From Streptomyces diastatochromogenes (GTDB lineage: Bacteria; Actinomycetota; Actinomycetes; Streptomycetales; Streptomycetaceae), in NCBI GenBank assembly GCA_001550305.1, contig LRTP01000258.1, positions 1 through 49,923 of the forward strand: a DNA stretch of 49,923 nucleotides, given 5' to 3'. The translations under genes and the position numbers were made by a program. Below the pieces are notes generated by a model. That model did not search any database and was not told the origin of the DNA. It saw only the letters and a list, made by a program, of their open reading frames with translations. This document shows, in pieces, positions 40,855-49,584 of the stretch (its first letter is position 1; each line of letters begins with the position of its first letter).

Positions 40855-41337
40855 TCACCGCACGCGGCCCTCGTCCCTTTCGGCCTCTTCCTCCTCGTCG
40901 GGGAGGTGGACGTCGTCGACAGCGATGTTCACCTCGACGACCTCCAGCCCCGTCATTCGTTCCAGGGCGCTGATCACGTTGGTGCGTACGGCGCCGGCGA
41001 CGTCGACGATGGAGACGCCGTACTCGACGACGACGTCCAGGTCCACTGCGGCCTGGCGCTCGCCGACCTCGACCTTCACTCCGCGCGTGACGCCTCCGCC
41101 TCCGCCCGGGACGCGTTCCCGCATGGCGCCGAAGGCGCGGGCCATCCCCGCTCCCATGCTGTGGATGCCCGGTACCTCGCGTGTGGCCATGCCCGCGATC
41201 TTGGCCACCACACCGTCCGCGATGGTGGTCTTCCCCCGTGTCTCGGCCGGTGCTCCGGGCCCGGTACGGCCCTTCAGCGCGCTCACGCCTGTGTCTGGCC
41301 GGCTGCCCCCGCCGACGCTGGTGATGTTGTCCGTCAT
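40855..41337 (-). CDS. Asp23/Gls24 envelope-stress protein
   Basis: 160 residues from the ATG at 41337. The full Asp23 domain is visible: GKTTIADGVVAKIAGMATRE, VPGIHSMG, VEVGERQAAVDLDVVVEYGV, and TNVISALERMTGLEVVEVNI. An acidic tail ends the protein. Asp23 is an abundant membrane-associated protein linked to cell-wall stress. It is the first gene of the minus-strand run and shares its control region with the ECF sigma gene at 41495. Confidence 0.85.
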   Translation of the reverse strand: MTDNITSVGGGSRPDTGVSALKGRTGPGAPAETRGKTTIADGVVAKIAGMATREVPGIHSMGAGMARAFGAMRERVPGGGGGVTRGVKVEVGERQAAVDLDVVVEYGVSIVDVAGAVRTNVISALERMTGLEVVEVNIAVDDVHLPDEEEEAERDEGRVR

Positions 41338-41428
41338 GGCGGTCGCCTCGAGTGGCTCGGTGTGACACCTGCGTGGTGTCTCTCAAGAGGTTGGACACCC
41401 GGGGCGGCGTACCTCTCACAGACGTGGA

Positions 41429-41446
41429 GTGTGATGTGCATCACAC
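41429..41446. promoter_or_regulatory. CRP-type palindromic operator in divergent control region
   Basis: GTGTGATGTGCATCACAC is a perfect palindrome of two 8-bp arms around TG. The core TGTGA-N6-TCACA equals the E. coli CRP consensus. It lies 92 bases from the Asp23 start and 48 bases before the ECF sigma start, where a regulator could affect both. Streptomyces has a CRP protein with a related GTG/CAC site. Confidence 0.65.
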
Positions 41447-41494
41447 AGCTATGGCGGGGGTACACGCTCTTTCCGAGCCCCCTGCGAGAGCGTC

Positions 41495-42073
41495 ATGATC
41501 CAACGTATTGCTTCCCCACGACTGGGATGCGACCTGCCGGACGGACTGCTTGCCGTGCGGGCGGCCGAGGGAGACGAAGACTCCTTCGCCGTTCTCGTCC
41601 AGCGGCACAACCGGTCCCTCCTGGCCCTGGCCCGCGGCATGCTCGGCAACCCCCAGGACGCCGAAGAGGCCGTTCAGGACGCCTTCGTCAGCGCCTGGCG
41701 GCGTCTACCGGAGTACCGTCACAGTGCGGAGTTCAGCACCTGGATGTACCGGATCACCATCAACCGCTGCTTGACCATGCGACGGCGGCGCCGCCCGCCG
41801 CCTGTCCCCCTGGACACCGTCGCCGAACCCGCGACGGGCGACGCGAGGAGCCAGCCGGCCCGTTCCGCCGAGCAGGACGCGGCCACCGAGGCCCTGTCCC
41901 GCGCGCTCGCCGAGCTGGACGACGGCCAGCGGATCTGCTGGATCCTGCGTGAACTGCAGGGCCTGCCCTACAACGAGATCGCCCACGTGACACGGACCAG
42001 TGAGCAGACGGTGCGCGGCAGACTGTTCAGAGCGCGCCGATCCCTGCAGGAGGCGATGGGCCCATGGCGCTAG
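41495..42073 (+). CDS. ECF sigma factor of the Asp23 locus
   Basis: 192 residues. Region 2: LAVRAAEGDEDSFAVLVQRH and AEEAVQDAFVSAWRRLPEYR; region 4: LAELDDGQRICWILRELQGL and TSEQTVRGRLFRARRSLQEA. This is an ordinary ECF factor, distinct from the SigC-like one at 4679. It overlaps the next gene by ten bases. That gene's zinc-type motif makes it the candidate anti-sigma. The likely regulon is the Asp23 cluster on both sides; this is inferred from arrangement. Confidence 0.88.
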   Translation: MIQRIASPRLGCDLPDGLLAVRAAEGDEDSFAVLVQRHNRSLLALARGMLGNPQDAEEAVQDAFVSAWRRLPEYRHSAEFSTWMYRITINRCLTMRRRRRPPPVPLDTVAEPATGDARSQPARSAEQDAATEALSRALAELDDGQRICWILRELQGLPYNEIAHVTRTSEQTVRGRLFRARRSLQEAMGPWR

Positions 42074-42735
42074 ACGACCCGCAGGCCCGGCCTTCCGAAC
42101 CGCCCCATACGGACGGACCCCGCACCAGCCCGGTCGACGCCGACGTGTCCCCGTTCGTGGGTGATGAGGTACTGCCCTGCGGCCGCCTGCTCAGCGGGGT
42201 CTGGGAACGGGTGCGGGACGGCGCGCCGACCGTGGACCCGCACACGGTGTCCTGTCCTCACTGCCGCGAGGCGGTCGAGGGACTGGCCACGGTGAACGCG
42301 GCCACCCAGGCGCTGCGTGAGGAAGACCCTCCCGGCCTGCAGGCACTCACCGACCGTGTCATGAACGTCGTCAGGGCAGAGATCCGGCTCGGACGGCTGC
42401 TGCCCCTGGCCGACCCGGACCGGGAGCTGCGGATCGCCGAGAGCGCTGCCGCGAAGGTACTGCGGCAGGCCGCGGACACGGTCCCCGGTGTGAGAGCCGC
42501 GACCTGCCGGCTCGTACTCGCGGGCGAGGGCACCGACGTACGGGTGACCATGGAGCTGGCCGCTGCCCTTGACCGCCCGCTGCCCGACCGGGTTGATCAG
42601 GTACGCCAATCGGTCCTCCACTCGGCAGGACGGGACCTGGGTCTGGCAGTGACGACAGTCGACATCGTCGTGGTCGACGTTCTGGAGCCGTGGCCACCCC
42701 TGAGCCCCGGCCATCCCACAGGCGGTGGCACGTGA
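42064..42735 (+). CDS. Zinc-motif Asp23-like protein, candidate anti-sigma
   Basis: 223 residues; it starts inside the sigma gene. The first third has a ZAS-like motif H-x3-C-x2-C (HTVSCPHC, near residues 60-67) within WERVRDGAPTVDPHTVSCPH. The ZAS motif is typical of zinc-binding anti-sigma domains. The rest is Asp23-like: RIAESAAAKVLRQAADTVPG, VRVTMELAAALDRPL and VTTVDIVVVDVL. There is no transmembrane helix. A soluble anti-sigma fused to an Asp23 domain would tie sigma release to the envelope-stress scaffold. The fusion is visible; the activity is inferred. Confidence 0.7.
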   Translation: MALDDPQARPSEPPHTDGPRTSPVDADVSPFVGDEVLPCGRLLSGVWERVRDGAPTVDPHTVSCPHCREAVEGLATVNAATQALREEDPPGLQALTDRVMNVVRAEIRLGRLLPLADPDRELRIAESAAAKVLRQAADTVPGVRAATCRLVLAGEGTDVRVTMELAAALDRPLPDRVDQVRQSVLHSAGRDLGLAVTTVDIVVVDVLEPWPPLSPGHPTGGGT

Positions 42736-43115
42736 TGACCGCCACCGGCACGCCCACGCTCCTCGGCGTCGCGGCCGAGGCGGCCCTCGCGGTTCCCGGC
42801 GTGGCCGGCCTGCAACCCCGCCTCGCCCACTGCCTCGCGGCAGCCGCCGCGCCTACCCGGACGGACTCCGCACCACACCGCATGCCGCCCGAGGCGGGCA
42901 TCCGCGCCGACCGGGCGCCGGACGGTTCGGGATGGCGCATCGAGGTGCGCTGCGTCCTGGCCGAGGGCCACCGAACCCTGGACACCGCCCAGAACGTTCA
43001 CGACCGGGTACGGACCGCAGTCACGTCCCACCTCGCCGCTCACGGCGTCGCGGAGCCGGCCGTCACCGTCGCGGTCACGGTGACGCGTATCGCCGCCCGA
43101 CCCGGCACGGCATGA
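42735..43115 (+). CDS. Asp23-like small protein
   Basis: 126 residues from the ATG at 42735 (a GTG at 42732 is equally possible), overlapping the preceding stop. It has a degenerate Asp23 pattern: LLGVAAEAALAVPGVAGLQ, WRIEVRCVLAEGHRTLDTAQ, and VAEPAVTVAVTVTRI. It is the last gene of the sigma-led run. The 43116-43248 gap holds nothing recognisable. Confidence 0.6.
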   Translation: MTATGTPTLLGVAAEAALAVPGVAGLQPRLAHCLAAAAAPTRTDSAPHRMPPEAGIRADRAPDGSGWRIEVRCVLAEGHRTLDTAQNVHDRVRTAVTSHLAAHGVAEPAVTVAVTVTRIAARPGTA

Positions 43116-43248
43116 GTGCCGCGAGCACCGGCGAACGCCCTTCACGACCATGTCCATCGATGCGGCCCTCGGCCGGGCCTCCTTGCCGGAGGCCGCACAT
43201 GTTGCCTCACGAGTGTTTGAGCGGCGCTGAGGCGTGCACGCGCCCGTT

Positions 43249-44801
43249 ATGACCCATACGAATATGACCCGTACGAAGCGAGAGACAGAGCGAAAGTACG
43301 AAGCCCCGTCGGCCAAGGACACCTCGTGGCTGCCGGACCTCACCAGCGTGGACGGCATCGCATCGGTCGTGGGAGAGGGCCTCGACGAACTGGACGCCGT
43401 GTACTACGACACTGAAGACCTGCGCCTGGTTGGAGCGTCGGCGACGCTCCGGCGAAGGACCGGCGGGGCTGATGCGGGATGGCACCTCAAACTGCCCATG
43501 TCCGGAGACAGCCGGGAGGAGGTGCAGGTCCCGTTGTCCGACACGGTTCCGGACGCCCTGCGGGACCTGGCCCTTTCTCGCACCCGAGGGGGAGAGCTGA
43601 GGCCAGTCGTCCGTATCCGGTCCACTCGCAGCACGCGGCACCTCGTCGATTCCGAAGGCGCGGTCCTCGCTGAGCTGAGCCTCGACAAGGTCCGCGCGGA
43701 TTCCCTTCTGGCCACGACCAAACGGGCCTCATGGACTGAGATGGAAGTCGAACTCGCCGAGGACGCCGATCCCTTGCTCCTCGACCTCGTGGACAAGGCG
43801 CTGCGCAAGAAGGGCATCGACCGTGCGAGTAGTCCGTCGAAGCTGAGCCGGGCCCTGGAGGAAACAGGAACGGGAGCGTCGCGTCTGCCGGACACATGTG
43901 CCGAGACCGTCGTACCCGGCTCGGCCGCCGAAGAGGTCCTCAGGTATGTGGACGGACAGGTGCACGCCCTGGTGGACCTCGATCCCGCCGTACGCCGCGG
44001 CCTGCCGGACTCGGTGCACAGGATGCGCGTCGCCTGCCGCCGACTGCGCAGCACCCTGCGTTCCTACCGGGCGGTGCTGGAACGTGAGGTCACCGATCCG
44101 ATCCGCGAGGAGCTCAAGTGGCTGGGCGGCGAGCTGGGCGCCGAACGCGACCAGGAGGTCCTCATGGAACGGCTCGGCGTGCGCATCGGGGCCTCGCCCC
44201 GGGAGTTGGTCCTTGGGCCCGTCGAAGCCAGGTTGCAGGTGTGGAACGTCTCCCGTACCTCCAAGGCACGGCAGCGCACTCTCGACGCCCTGGTCTCACC
44301 CCGTTACCTGGCCCTTCTGAATTCCTTGGCCACGCTCACGCAGCAGCCCCCACTGCGTCGTAAGGCCGTTCGCAAGCCGGAGAAAGTCATGGTCAAGGCG
44401 ATCCTCAAGGAGTACGACCGGTTGGCCGGCCGGGTGGCGCACGCGCTGGAGCTCTCCCCGGGGACGGAACGCGACGCGGCCCTCCACCAGGCCCGCAAGG
44501 CGGCGAAGAAGACGCGGTACGCCACCGAACCGGCGCGCGCCTCGCTCGGCAAACCCGCCAAGCGGCTCGGCAAGCGCGTCAAGGCCGTACAGAAGGTGCT
44601 CGGGACCATCAGGACACCGTCGTCGCGCGGGACGCCCTGCGGCACCTGGCCCTGGCGGCGCACGCGGCGGGCGAGCCCGCGTTCACCTGGGGCCTGCTGT
44701 ACGGCCAGGAGCAAGCCGTGGCCGAAGGCCGCGAACGGGAACTGCCGACCGCGTGGGCCGATGCATCGAAGCCCGGGCTGCGCAAGGCGCTCGTTCACTG
44801 A
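43249..44801 (+). pseudogene. CYTH-CHAD domain protein, single-base frameshift near the end
   Basis: The CYTH domain begins with ETERKYEAP (ExExK) and spans about 5-205. The CHAD domain (about 225-505) has HRMRVACRRLRSTLRSYR, the ERDQEV motif and ALHQARKAAKKTRYATEPA. These proteins bind or process polyphosphate or related phosphates. At 44602-44604 the sequence reads GGG where GGGG is expected: after KAVQKVLG the frame is lost, while the next frame continues correctly (DTVVARDALRHLALAAHAAG ... LRKALVH) to a stop at 44799-44801. It is either a recent loss-of-function mutation or a sequencing error in a G-run. Confidence 0.85.
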
Positions 44802-44973
44802 GGGCGGTCGGTGTGGAGGAGCACGCTCGGCTTACCGAATGTGTCTCTCGCCCGGACAGCAGTGATGTGTGTCCAGACGAACCCGTACGCCTCCTGCAGT
44901 GGCACAGCGTCCGGCACAGCACCGCGTGCTACGTCCGGATGCGCGGCGTGCGGTTGCGGGCGATGCTTGCCGA

Positions 44974-45180
44974 ATGACCGAGCGTTCCGTGACCGTTTGC
45001 CCGCCCGTCAAGGGGGAGGGGCGCCAGGTACGCGTGGACGGGGAGCCTGTGGGGGCGGCGTCCAGTCTGCGAGGCCTGGCCGAGATCATGCGGCGGGCGG
45101 GCTGGGTGGGCTTGGATGAGATCGATGTGGCCGACTCACCGGTTATCGAGTGGTATGGCGGGGGCCCTGAGGTGTGGTGA
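44974..45180 (+). CDS. Small conserved-looking hypothetical protein (68 aa)
   Basis: 68 residues from the ATG at 44974. It reads VCPPVKGEGRQVRVDGEPVG, then LRGLAEIMRRAGWVGLDEID and a C-terminus SPVIEWYGGGPEVW. It has the codon bias and balanced composition of a real gene, and similar short proteins are common in Streptomyces genomes. Function unknown. The 44802-44973 stretch upstream shows no gene. Confidence 0.6.
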   Translation: MTERSVTVCPPVKGEGRQVRVDGEPVGAASSLRGLAEIMRRAGWVGLDEIDVADSPVIEWYGGGPEVW

Positions 45181-45333
45181 CGGCACACTCGAGTCGCCAG
45201 CGTCGGTCTGCGCCTGCATGGCTCGCCGCCCGGTAAGTGACGGCGTGCAGGGCGGGGGAGAGCCTGACGTCGTTGAACGTCGACTGCTGTTTCAAAAGGG
45301 GCCACACAAAGATCAGTTCGCATGTGCGCGCAG

Positions 45334-45351
45334 GCACATGTGCACATGTGC
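45334..45351. repeat. 18-bp perfect palindrome
   Basis: GCACATGTGCACATGTGC equals its own reverse complement and is two overlapping CACATGTG units. A third CATGTGC lies at 45321-45327. It sits in the gene-poor 45181-45488 stretch beside an insertion-sequence remnant. Confidence 0.85.
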
Positions 45352-45359
45352 CCGCGTCC

Positions 45360-45480
45360 GTTCCTGGCGGAGGCGGTGCGGCCGGTGAAGCTCTTGCCCG
45401 CTCGCGCGGCGGACTGACCACGAAGTCCACATGGCGGCGGACGACAGGTGCCGCCCGCCACGGCGTACGGATGCGTTCCC
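45360..45480 (+). pseudogene. IS5-type transposase fragment
   Basis: The peptide LARSRGGLTTK matches the conserved block of streptomycete IS5-family transposases. Flanking residues diverge and no full domain or terminal repeats are found. A short, decayed fragment. Confidence 0.4.
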
Positions 45481-45488
45481 GCAACCGA

Positions 45489-46253
45489 TCAGGCAGCGAA
45501 CCGGTCGATGGCTGTTGCCAGGTCGTCGTTGGTCAAGGGGTGCTGCATGTCGCTGAGGAATGTTGCCGTGGCGCGGAGGGTGTGCTGCTGGTTGGTCACG
45601 ACAACACTCACGTAGTCCTCGTCGGGGACAACACCATCGCTGCGCGATAGCCCGGGAGCCGTCCGTTGAGATACGTCTGGCCTGAAGGGCCGAGCCCCCA
45701 TCCGGGACCGTAGAGCATTCCACGGGCCAAGCAATGTCTTCTCCAACGCCCTCTCGTACGAAATGCCACTGAGGGCGGCGAGGACCGCACCGGCCAGGAG
45801 GTAGTTGCCATTGTAGGAGGACCAGCGGGCCCCGGGCTCGTGTTCGTTCCCCGTGCCCACGACGAGCTCGGCCGCCTCTTGGAGCGCACGCGGTCCGTCG
45901 CCCAGAGCGGCCAGGGCGGTCGAGCCCACAGACTCGCGCAGCCCCGAGACCTGCCCGAGGATCTGCTCGATGGCGAGGCGCACATCGGCTCGCCAGCCAG
46001 GTGCGAGGTCAGGAAGCACCTCGATGACGGCTGTACCGAGCGGGATGGAGTTGTCTCGCATGGTCTTCACGAGCGCAGTACAGGTGAAGACCTTTGTCAA
46101 CGACGCGATGCGAAAGCAGGAGTCCGGGCTCGCCCGAACTGCACCACGAGTAGCGACACTTCGTTCCTTGGCTGCGGAAAGTCCTGCTAACACAGCCCGG
46201 GCACCATAGGAGTCTTGCTTGTCGAGCAACTCCTGGAGTTTCACAGGGGACAC
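45489..46253 (-). pseudogene. Serine beta-lactamase-like hydrolase with internal deletion and frameshift
   Basis: The open frame (254 codons from a GTG at 46253) carries the family's SxxK (S51-LT-K54) and YNGN (near residue 140), as in D-alanyl-D-alanine carboxypeptidases. Between about 45720 and 45630 the correct continuation lies in another minus-strand frame (GPGWGLGPSGQTYLNGRLPG, YRAAMVLSP). The original frame resumes with DEDYVSVVVTNQQ. Part of the usual sequence before that block is missing. This points to an out-of-frame deletion followed by a one-base loss that restores the frame. The third catalytic motif (HxG-type) is not encoded properly, so the protein is probably inactive. Confidence 0.65.
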
Positions 46254-46498
46254 CTTACGATGCCGACGAGTTGTGACGCCTGGACGATGGCGATCGACGC
46301 TCCATCGCAGCACCATCGTTCGGAATTCCGGCGGTTGCTGTGTCCCCTTCTGTGATCGGAGCGACGGTGGGGGAACTCGTCAACCCTTCGCGCAGCCGCC
46401 GACCAGCCTCGGGGCGAGGCCTCGATCATTGGCATCATCGTCGGCCGCCGGGGTACCTGCGACTCACACCACCCCCTGATCGAGGAAGCGAGAACACC

Positions 46499-46759
46499 GT
46501 GAGCGAACGCCGCCCGGAAGCCCCTGGGACCAGTGGGAAGCCGATACCGAAGCCGGTACCCAGGGATCCGCCCGATCAGCAGGCCACCGCCGACGTGGAC
46601 CCCTGGGACGCCCTCGGCGTCCCGACGCAGTCCGCCGCCGAGGAGCAGCCAGACCTGGAGATTCCCGATACGGACGAGGCCAGCACCGGCCGCAGGGGCG
46701 CCCCGCACTCCGGCAGCCGACGTCCGGAGCATCCCGTCCCCGACGAACCGCCCGCCTGA
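46499..46759 (+). CDS. Small disordered Pro/Asp-rich protein (86 aa)
   Basis: 86 residues from a GTG at 46499 with GAGGAAG about 10 bases upstream. The composition is Pro, Asp, Glu, Arg with few hydrophobics (KPVPRDPPDQQATADVDPWD, EEQPDLEIPDTDEA), so it should be unfolded. No family recognised. The 46254-46498 gap upstream shows no gene. Confidence 0.5.
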   Translation: MSERRPEAPGTSGKPIPKPVPRDPPDQQATADVDPWDALGVPTQSAAEEQPDLEIPDTDEASTGRRGAPHSGSRRPEHPVPDEPPA

Positions 46760-46854
46760 CGCTCCGCGTGCCGCGGGAGCCCCGGCAGGTAATGCTGGGA
46801 GACATACCTGCGACTGGTGACAGGAGTCCGGCGGCCCGAGAAGACATGTCATGG

Positions 46855-47545
46855 CCCGACGCGGCCACAGGGCGGCGGCCGGCGACGCTGCGGCGACCGG
46901 GAAGTCCTGGTCGCGATCATCTTCGTGGCCACGACGGGCTGCACCTGGCGCCAACTGCCTCCTGTGTTCGGCCCCTCGGGCCGACCGCACACCGGCGCTT
47001 CACCGAGTGGACCGGCGCCCGCGTGTGTGCGAAGCCGCACCGCCTGGTGCTGGACGAGCTCGGCGCCCGCGGGGAGTTGGACTGGTCGTGCTGCGCGATC
47101 GACTTGGTGAACATGCGGGCCCTGAAAGGGGGGCGCTGACAGGTCCGAATCCTGCCGACAGGGTCTGCCCCTCTCGATCGGCATCTCCGGCGCCAACCTC
47201 CACGACAGCCAGGCCCTCCAAGCCCTGGTGCAGGGGCTCCCGCCGATCCGCTCCCGTCGCCGCCCGCGCCGCCGACGCCCTGCCGAGCTCCATGGCGACA
47301 AGGGCTACGACTACAACCACCTGCGCCGATGGCTTCGTGAGCGCGGCATCCGCCACCGCATCGCCCGCAAGGGCATCGAGTCCTCCACGCGGCTGGCCCG
47401 ACACCGCCGGACGATCGAGCGCACGATGTCCTGGCTGGGCGGCTGCCGCCGCCTGCACCGCCGTTACGAACGCAAGGCCGAGCACTTCCTGGCCTTCACC
47501 GCCATTGCCTGCAGCTGCTCCGCCAGCGCATCCACCTCCGGTGAT
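46855..47545 (+). pseudogene. IS5-family transposase, multiply frameshifted and internally deleted
   Basis: Conserved blocks appear in order but in different frames: DREVLVAIIFVATTGCTWRQ (about 46898-46960), HRRFTEWTGARVCAKPHRLV to CAIDLVNMRALKGG (about 47000-47135), TGPNPADR (about 47140), and KGYDYNHLRRWLRERG to ERKAEHFLAFTAIAC (about 47300-47510). The segment normally between TGPNP and the SVGISGANLHDSQA region is deleted. At least three frame changes make it non-functional. No terminal inverted repeats were identified. Confidence 0.75.
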
Positions 47546-47617
47546 CACCACACAGTGCTACCACCGATGACGAGAGCTGTTGGCCTGGACGCACCCGCCG
47601 ATCGCAGCGCCAGGAGA

Positions 47618-48250
47618 TCACCGACACCGCTTCCAGGCCATGTGGTACACGGTTTTGATCCTGCCGTCCGTTGAGTCCATCTCGATGAAGCTGGTGGCGC
47701 TCGGGCTCGAGGTGCCGCGCTCGACCCGCAGTTCAGTGTTGATGTCGAGGTTGCGCTCCTCCCCGCAGGGGGCGAAGACCCGGGCGGCGACGTCCACAGT
47801 GTTGGTCGTCTGCCAGTTGCCGTTGAACCCGTCCTCGAAGTGATGGGTCGAGTTGGTGGTGTGGGCGTTGCCCTGGAAGTGGTAGCTGGCCCGCTGGGTC
47901 CCGGACGCACCCGGCGCCAGTGACGCGAAGCCGCTGTAGCCGGCGGACACGATCGCGTAGGTGTAGCCACCGGGGACGTGCACTCGCAGGTTGAGCTGAC
48001 AGTCCTTCTTCCGGTCGGTCGGCGCCGAGCCGGGCCCCACCCGGGCGAGGTAGTTGCTGTAGGTGACGGTGAAGGCGGTGTTGTCAGGGGACACGGTCAC
48101 GGCGGCCGTCCCCGTCGGGCAGCCGGAACCGTTGACTGCCACCGTGTCGATGACGATCCGGCCTGGCGGCGGGGGAGGGTTGCCGCCGAAGGCCGAGGAG
48201 CCGAACAATGATGCGGCAACACCAGTCGCGGCCAGCGCGCGGAGCACCAT
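47618..48250 (-). CDS. Secreted DUF4360-like protein
   Basis: 210 residues from the ATG at 48250, with GAAGGGAA upstream. A signal peptide (VLRALAATGVAASLFGSSAF) is followed by a Pro-rich linker. The body (IDTVAVNGSGCPTGTAAVTV, TYSNYLARVGPGSAPTDRKK, then NLRVHVPGGYTYAIVSAGYS) resembles the secreted DUF4360 family. Four cysteines (GSGCP, KDCQ, APCGE and WKRC) could form two disulphides. The family's role is unknown to me; some members are fungal or streptomycete secreted proteins. Confidence 0.7.
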   Translation of the reverse strand: MVLRALAATGVAASLFGSSAFGGNPPPPPGRIVIDTVAVNGSGCPTGTAAVTVSPDNTAFTVTYSNYLARVGPGSAPTDRKKDCQLNLRVHVPGGYTYAIVSAGYSGFASLAPGASGTQRASYHFQGNAHTTNSTHHFEDGFNGNWQTTNTVDVAARVFAPCGEERNLDINTELRVERGTSSPSATSFIEMDSTDGRIKTVYHMAWKRCR

Positions 48251-48489
48251 GGGCTTCCCTTCAATCGTCCACGGATCCAGGGCGGGGGTCACTTTCCGAG
48301 CCCGGCCCCCGGATTTCACGTGGGCATCGCACCACACGTTGCGTGTCCGCGGACGGAAGGTGACGCTCCAGTCACTCGAACGGCCTTCAGGGTGGAGGCC
48401 TCGTTCATCCACTCACGGGAACAGAGCGGCGCGCGAGCTCGGATACACCGGCACACTCAATCTGCTCTACCGCCATCACCCAGGGGGCG

Positions 48490-48662
48490 CGCCGAGGGTG
48501 ACAAGCCGGTGGCTCTCCATCAGGCGCTCGTAGATGCGCTGGGTGGTGTGCCGCTGTATGGGACGAGCATCCAGTCAGCCCGCAGCATGCCGTCGAACAA
48601 CGACTTGTAGGGATCGAGCCGGGACTCCTTGCGCCGCTGCTTCTTCCGCAGCTGCGGCCCGT
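48490..48662 (-). pseudogene. IS21-type transposase (IstA) remnant
   Basis: On the minus strand one frame reads RKKQRRKESRLDPYKSLFDG then MLRAD, and after a shift another reads RHTTQRIYERLMESH. Together they match the N-terminal IstA block LDPYKP...LRADLEAPRKQRHTAQRI. It is short and frameshifted. The wider 48251-49089 stretch shows no intact gene. Confidence 0.55.
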
Positions 48663-49089
48663 CCTCCAGGTCACATTGTGCGTGCGCTGAAGCGCCCGCT
48701 CCACCCGAGACGCCCGGCTCTTCGCAGGACCAATTGAGACGACGTCCAACTCACTGCACAGCGTCAAAACGAGATCACCGAGTGGCCGTCGATACACCAC
48801 TCCAACGGACGTGACCCATATCCGCAGGGCGAGAATGCCTCCGCCCTGTCCCTCTCGGGCCATGCCACGAAGCTGCTCGCCGCCTTGGCAGCTGCATGAT
48901 CGGTAACCCACGGACTTTGCCGAGGGGCCTCCCTCATCGCGCCCTGGATCTGTTTCGTTCTGGCATTCCTTGGTGCTGCCGCATTTCGCGGACACGGCTG
49001 CGCGACCGCATTGTGGCTCGGTTGCGGAGCCGTCGTGCCCAGCGCATGGTTTAAGCACCAATTCGAGCCTCATTGGAGGGCAACGGATC

Positions 49090-49263
49090 ATGAGCAAGGC
49101 GAAGGCAAAGGCCAAGCAGGTCAAAGGAAAGATGAAAGAGACCACTGGCAAGGCCATGGACGACGAGAGCATGCAGGTCGAGGGCCGTGGTGAGCAGATC
49201 GCCGGTAAGGCGCAGGAGACCGCGGACAAGGCTGCGGGCCGTGTGAAGAGGACCGGCCGGTAG
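49090..49263 (+). CDS. CsbD-like small stress protein (second copy)
   Basis: 57 residues from the ATG at 49090, with GGAGGG at 49075-49080. It reads KAKAKQVKGKMKETTGKAMD, DESMQVEGRGEQIAGKAQET and DKAAGRVKRTGR, the standard CsbD arrangement. It is closer to the CsbD consensus than the copy at 38442. General-stress expression is inferred from the family; no promoter could be assigned. The 49264-49584 stretch after it shows no recognisable gene. Confidence 0.88.
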   Translation: MSKAKAKAKQVKGKMKETTGKAMDDESMQVEGRGEQIAGKAQETADKAAGRVKRTGR

Positions 49264-49584
49264 GACTGCTCGCTCCGGCGACACATTCGACGGGACGCAC
49301 CGAGCCGAGCGAATGCCGAGTCCGAAGATCTCGACGGTCGGCACCACTTGCGGTTTGGCTGCGTGAGCCGATTCGAGGCGGCCGGGACAGCCCCGACCGC
49401 CTCGGTCTGTTGCGCGCCACGGCAGAGAGTGCGACGTGTCTCGCGGCGGTCGCTGCGCGGTGAACGCGGAGCAGCGGGTTGCCGTGCGTTCGAAGGGGCA
49501 CTCGGCTTTTGGGCGGGCACTGGGTCCGGGGTAGTTCAACGCCCCTTGATGGCTGTGGTGTCAGGTAGGTCAGGCGGTACGAGG

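Noticed and set aside
48629..48814. Short plus-strand frame opposite the IS21 remnant
   Set aside because: The minus strand encodes recognisable IstA peptides; the plus frame has none.
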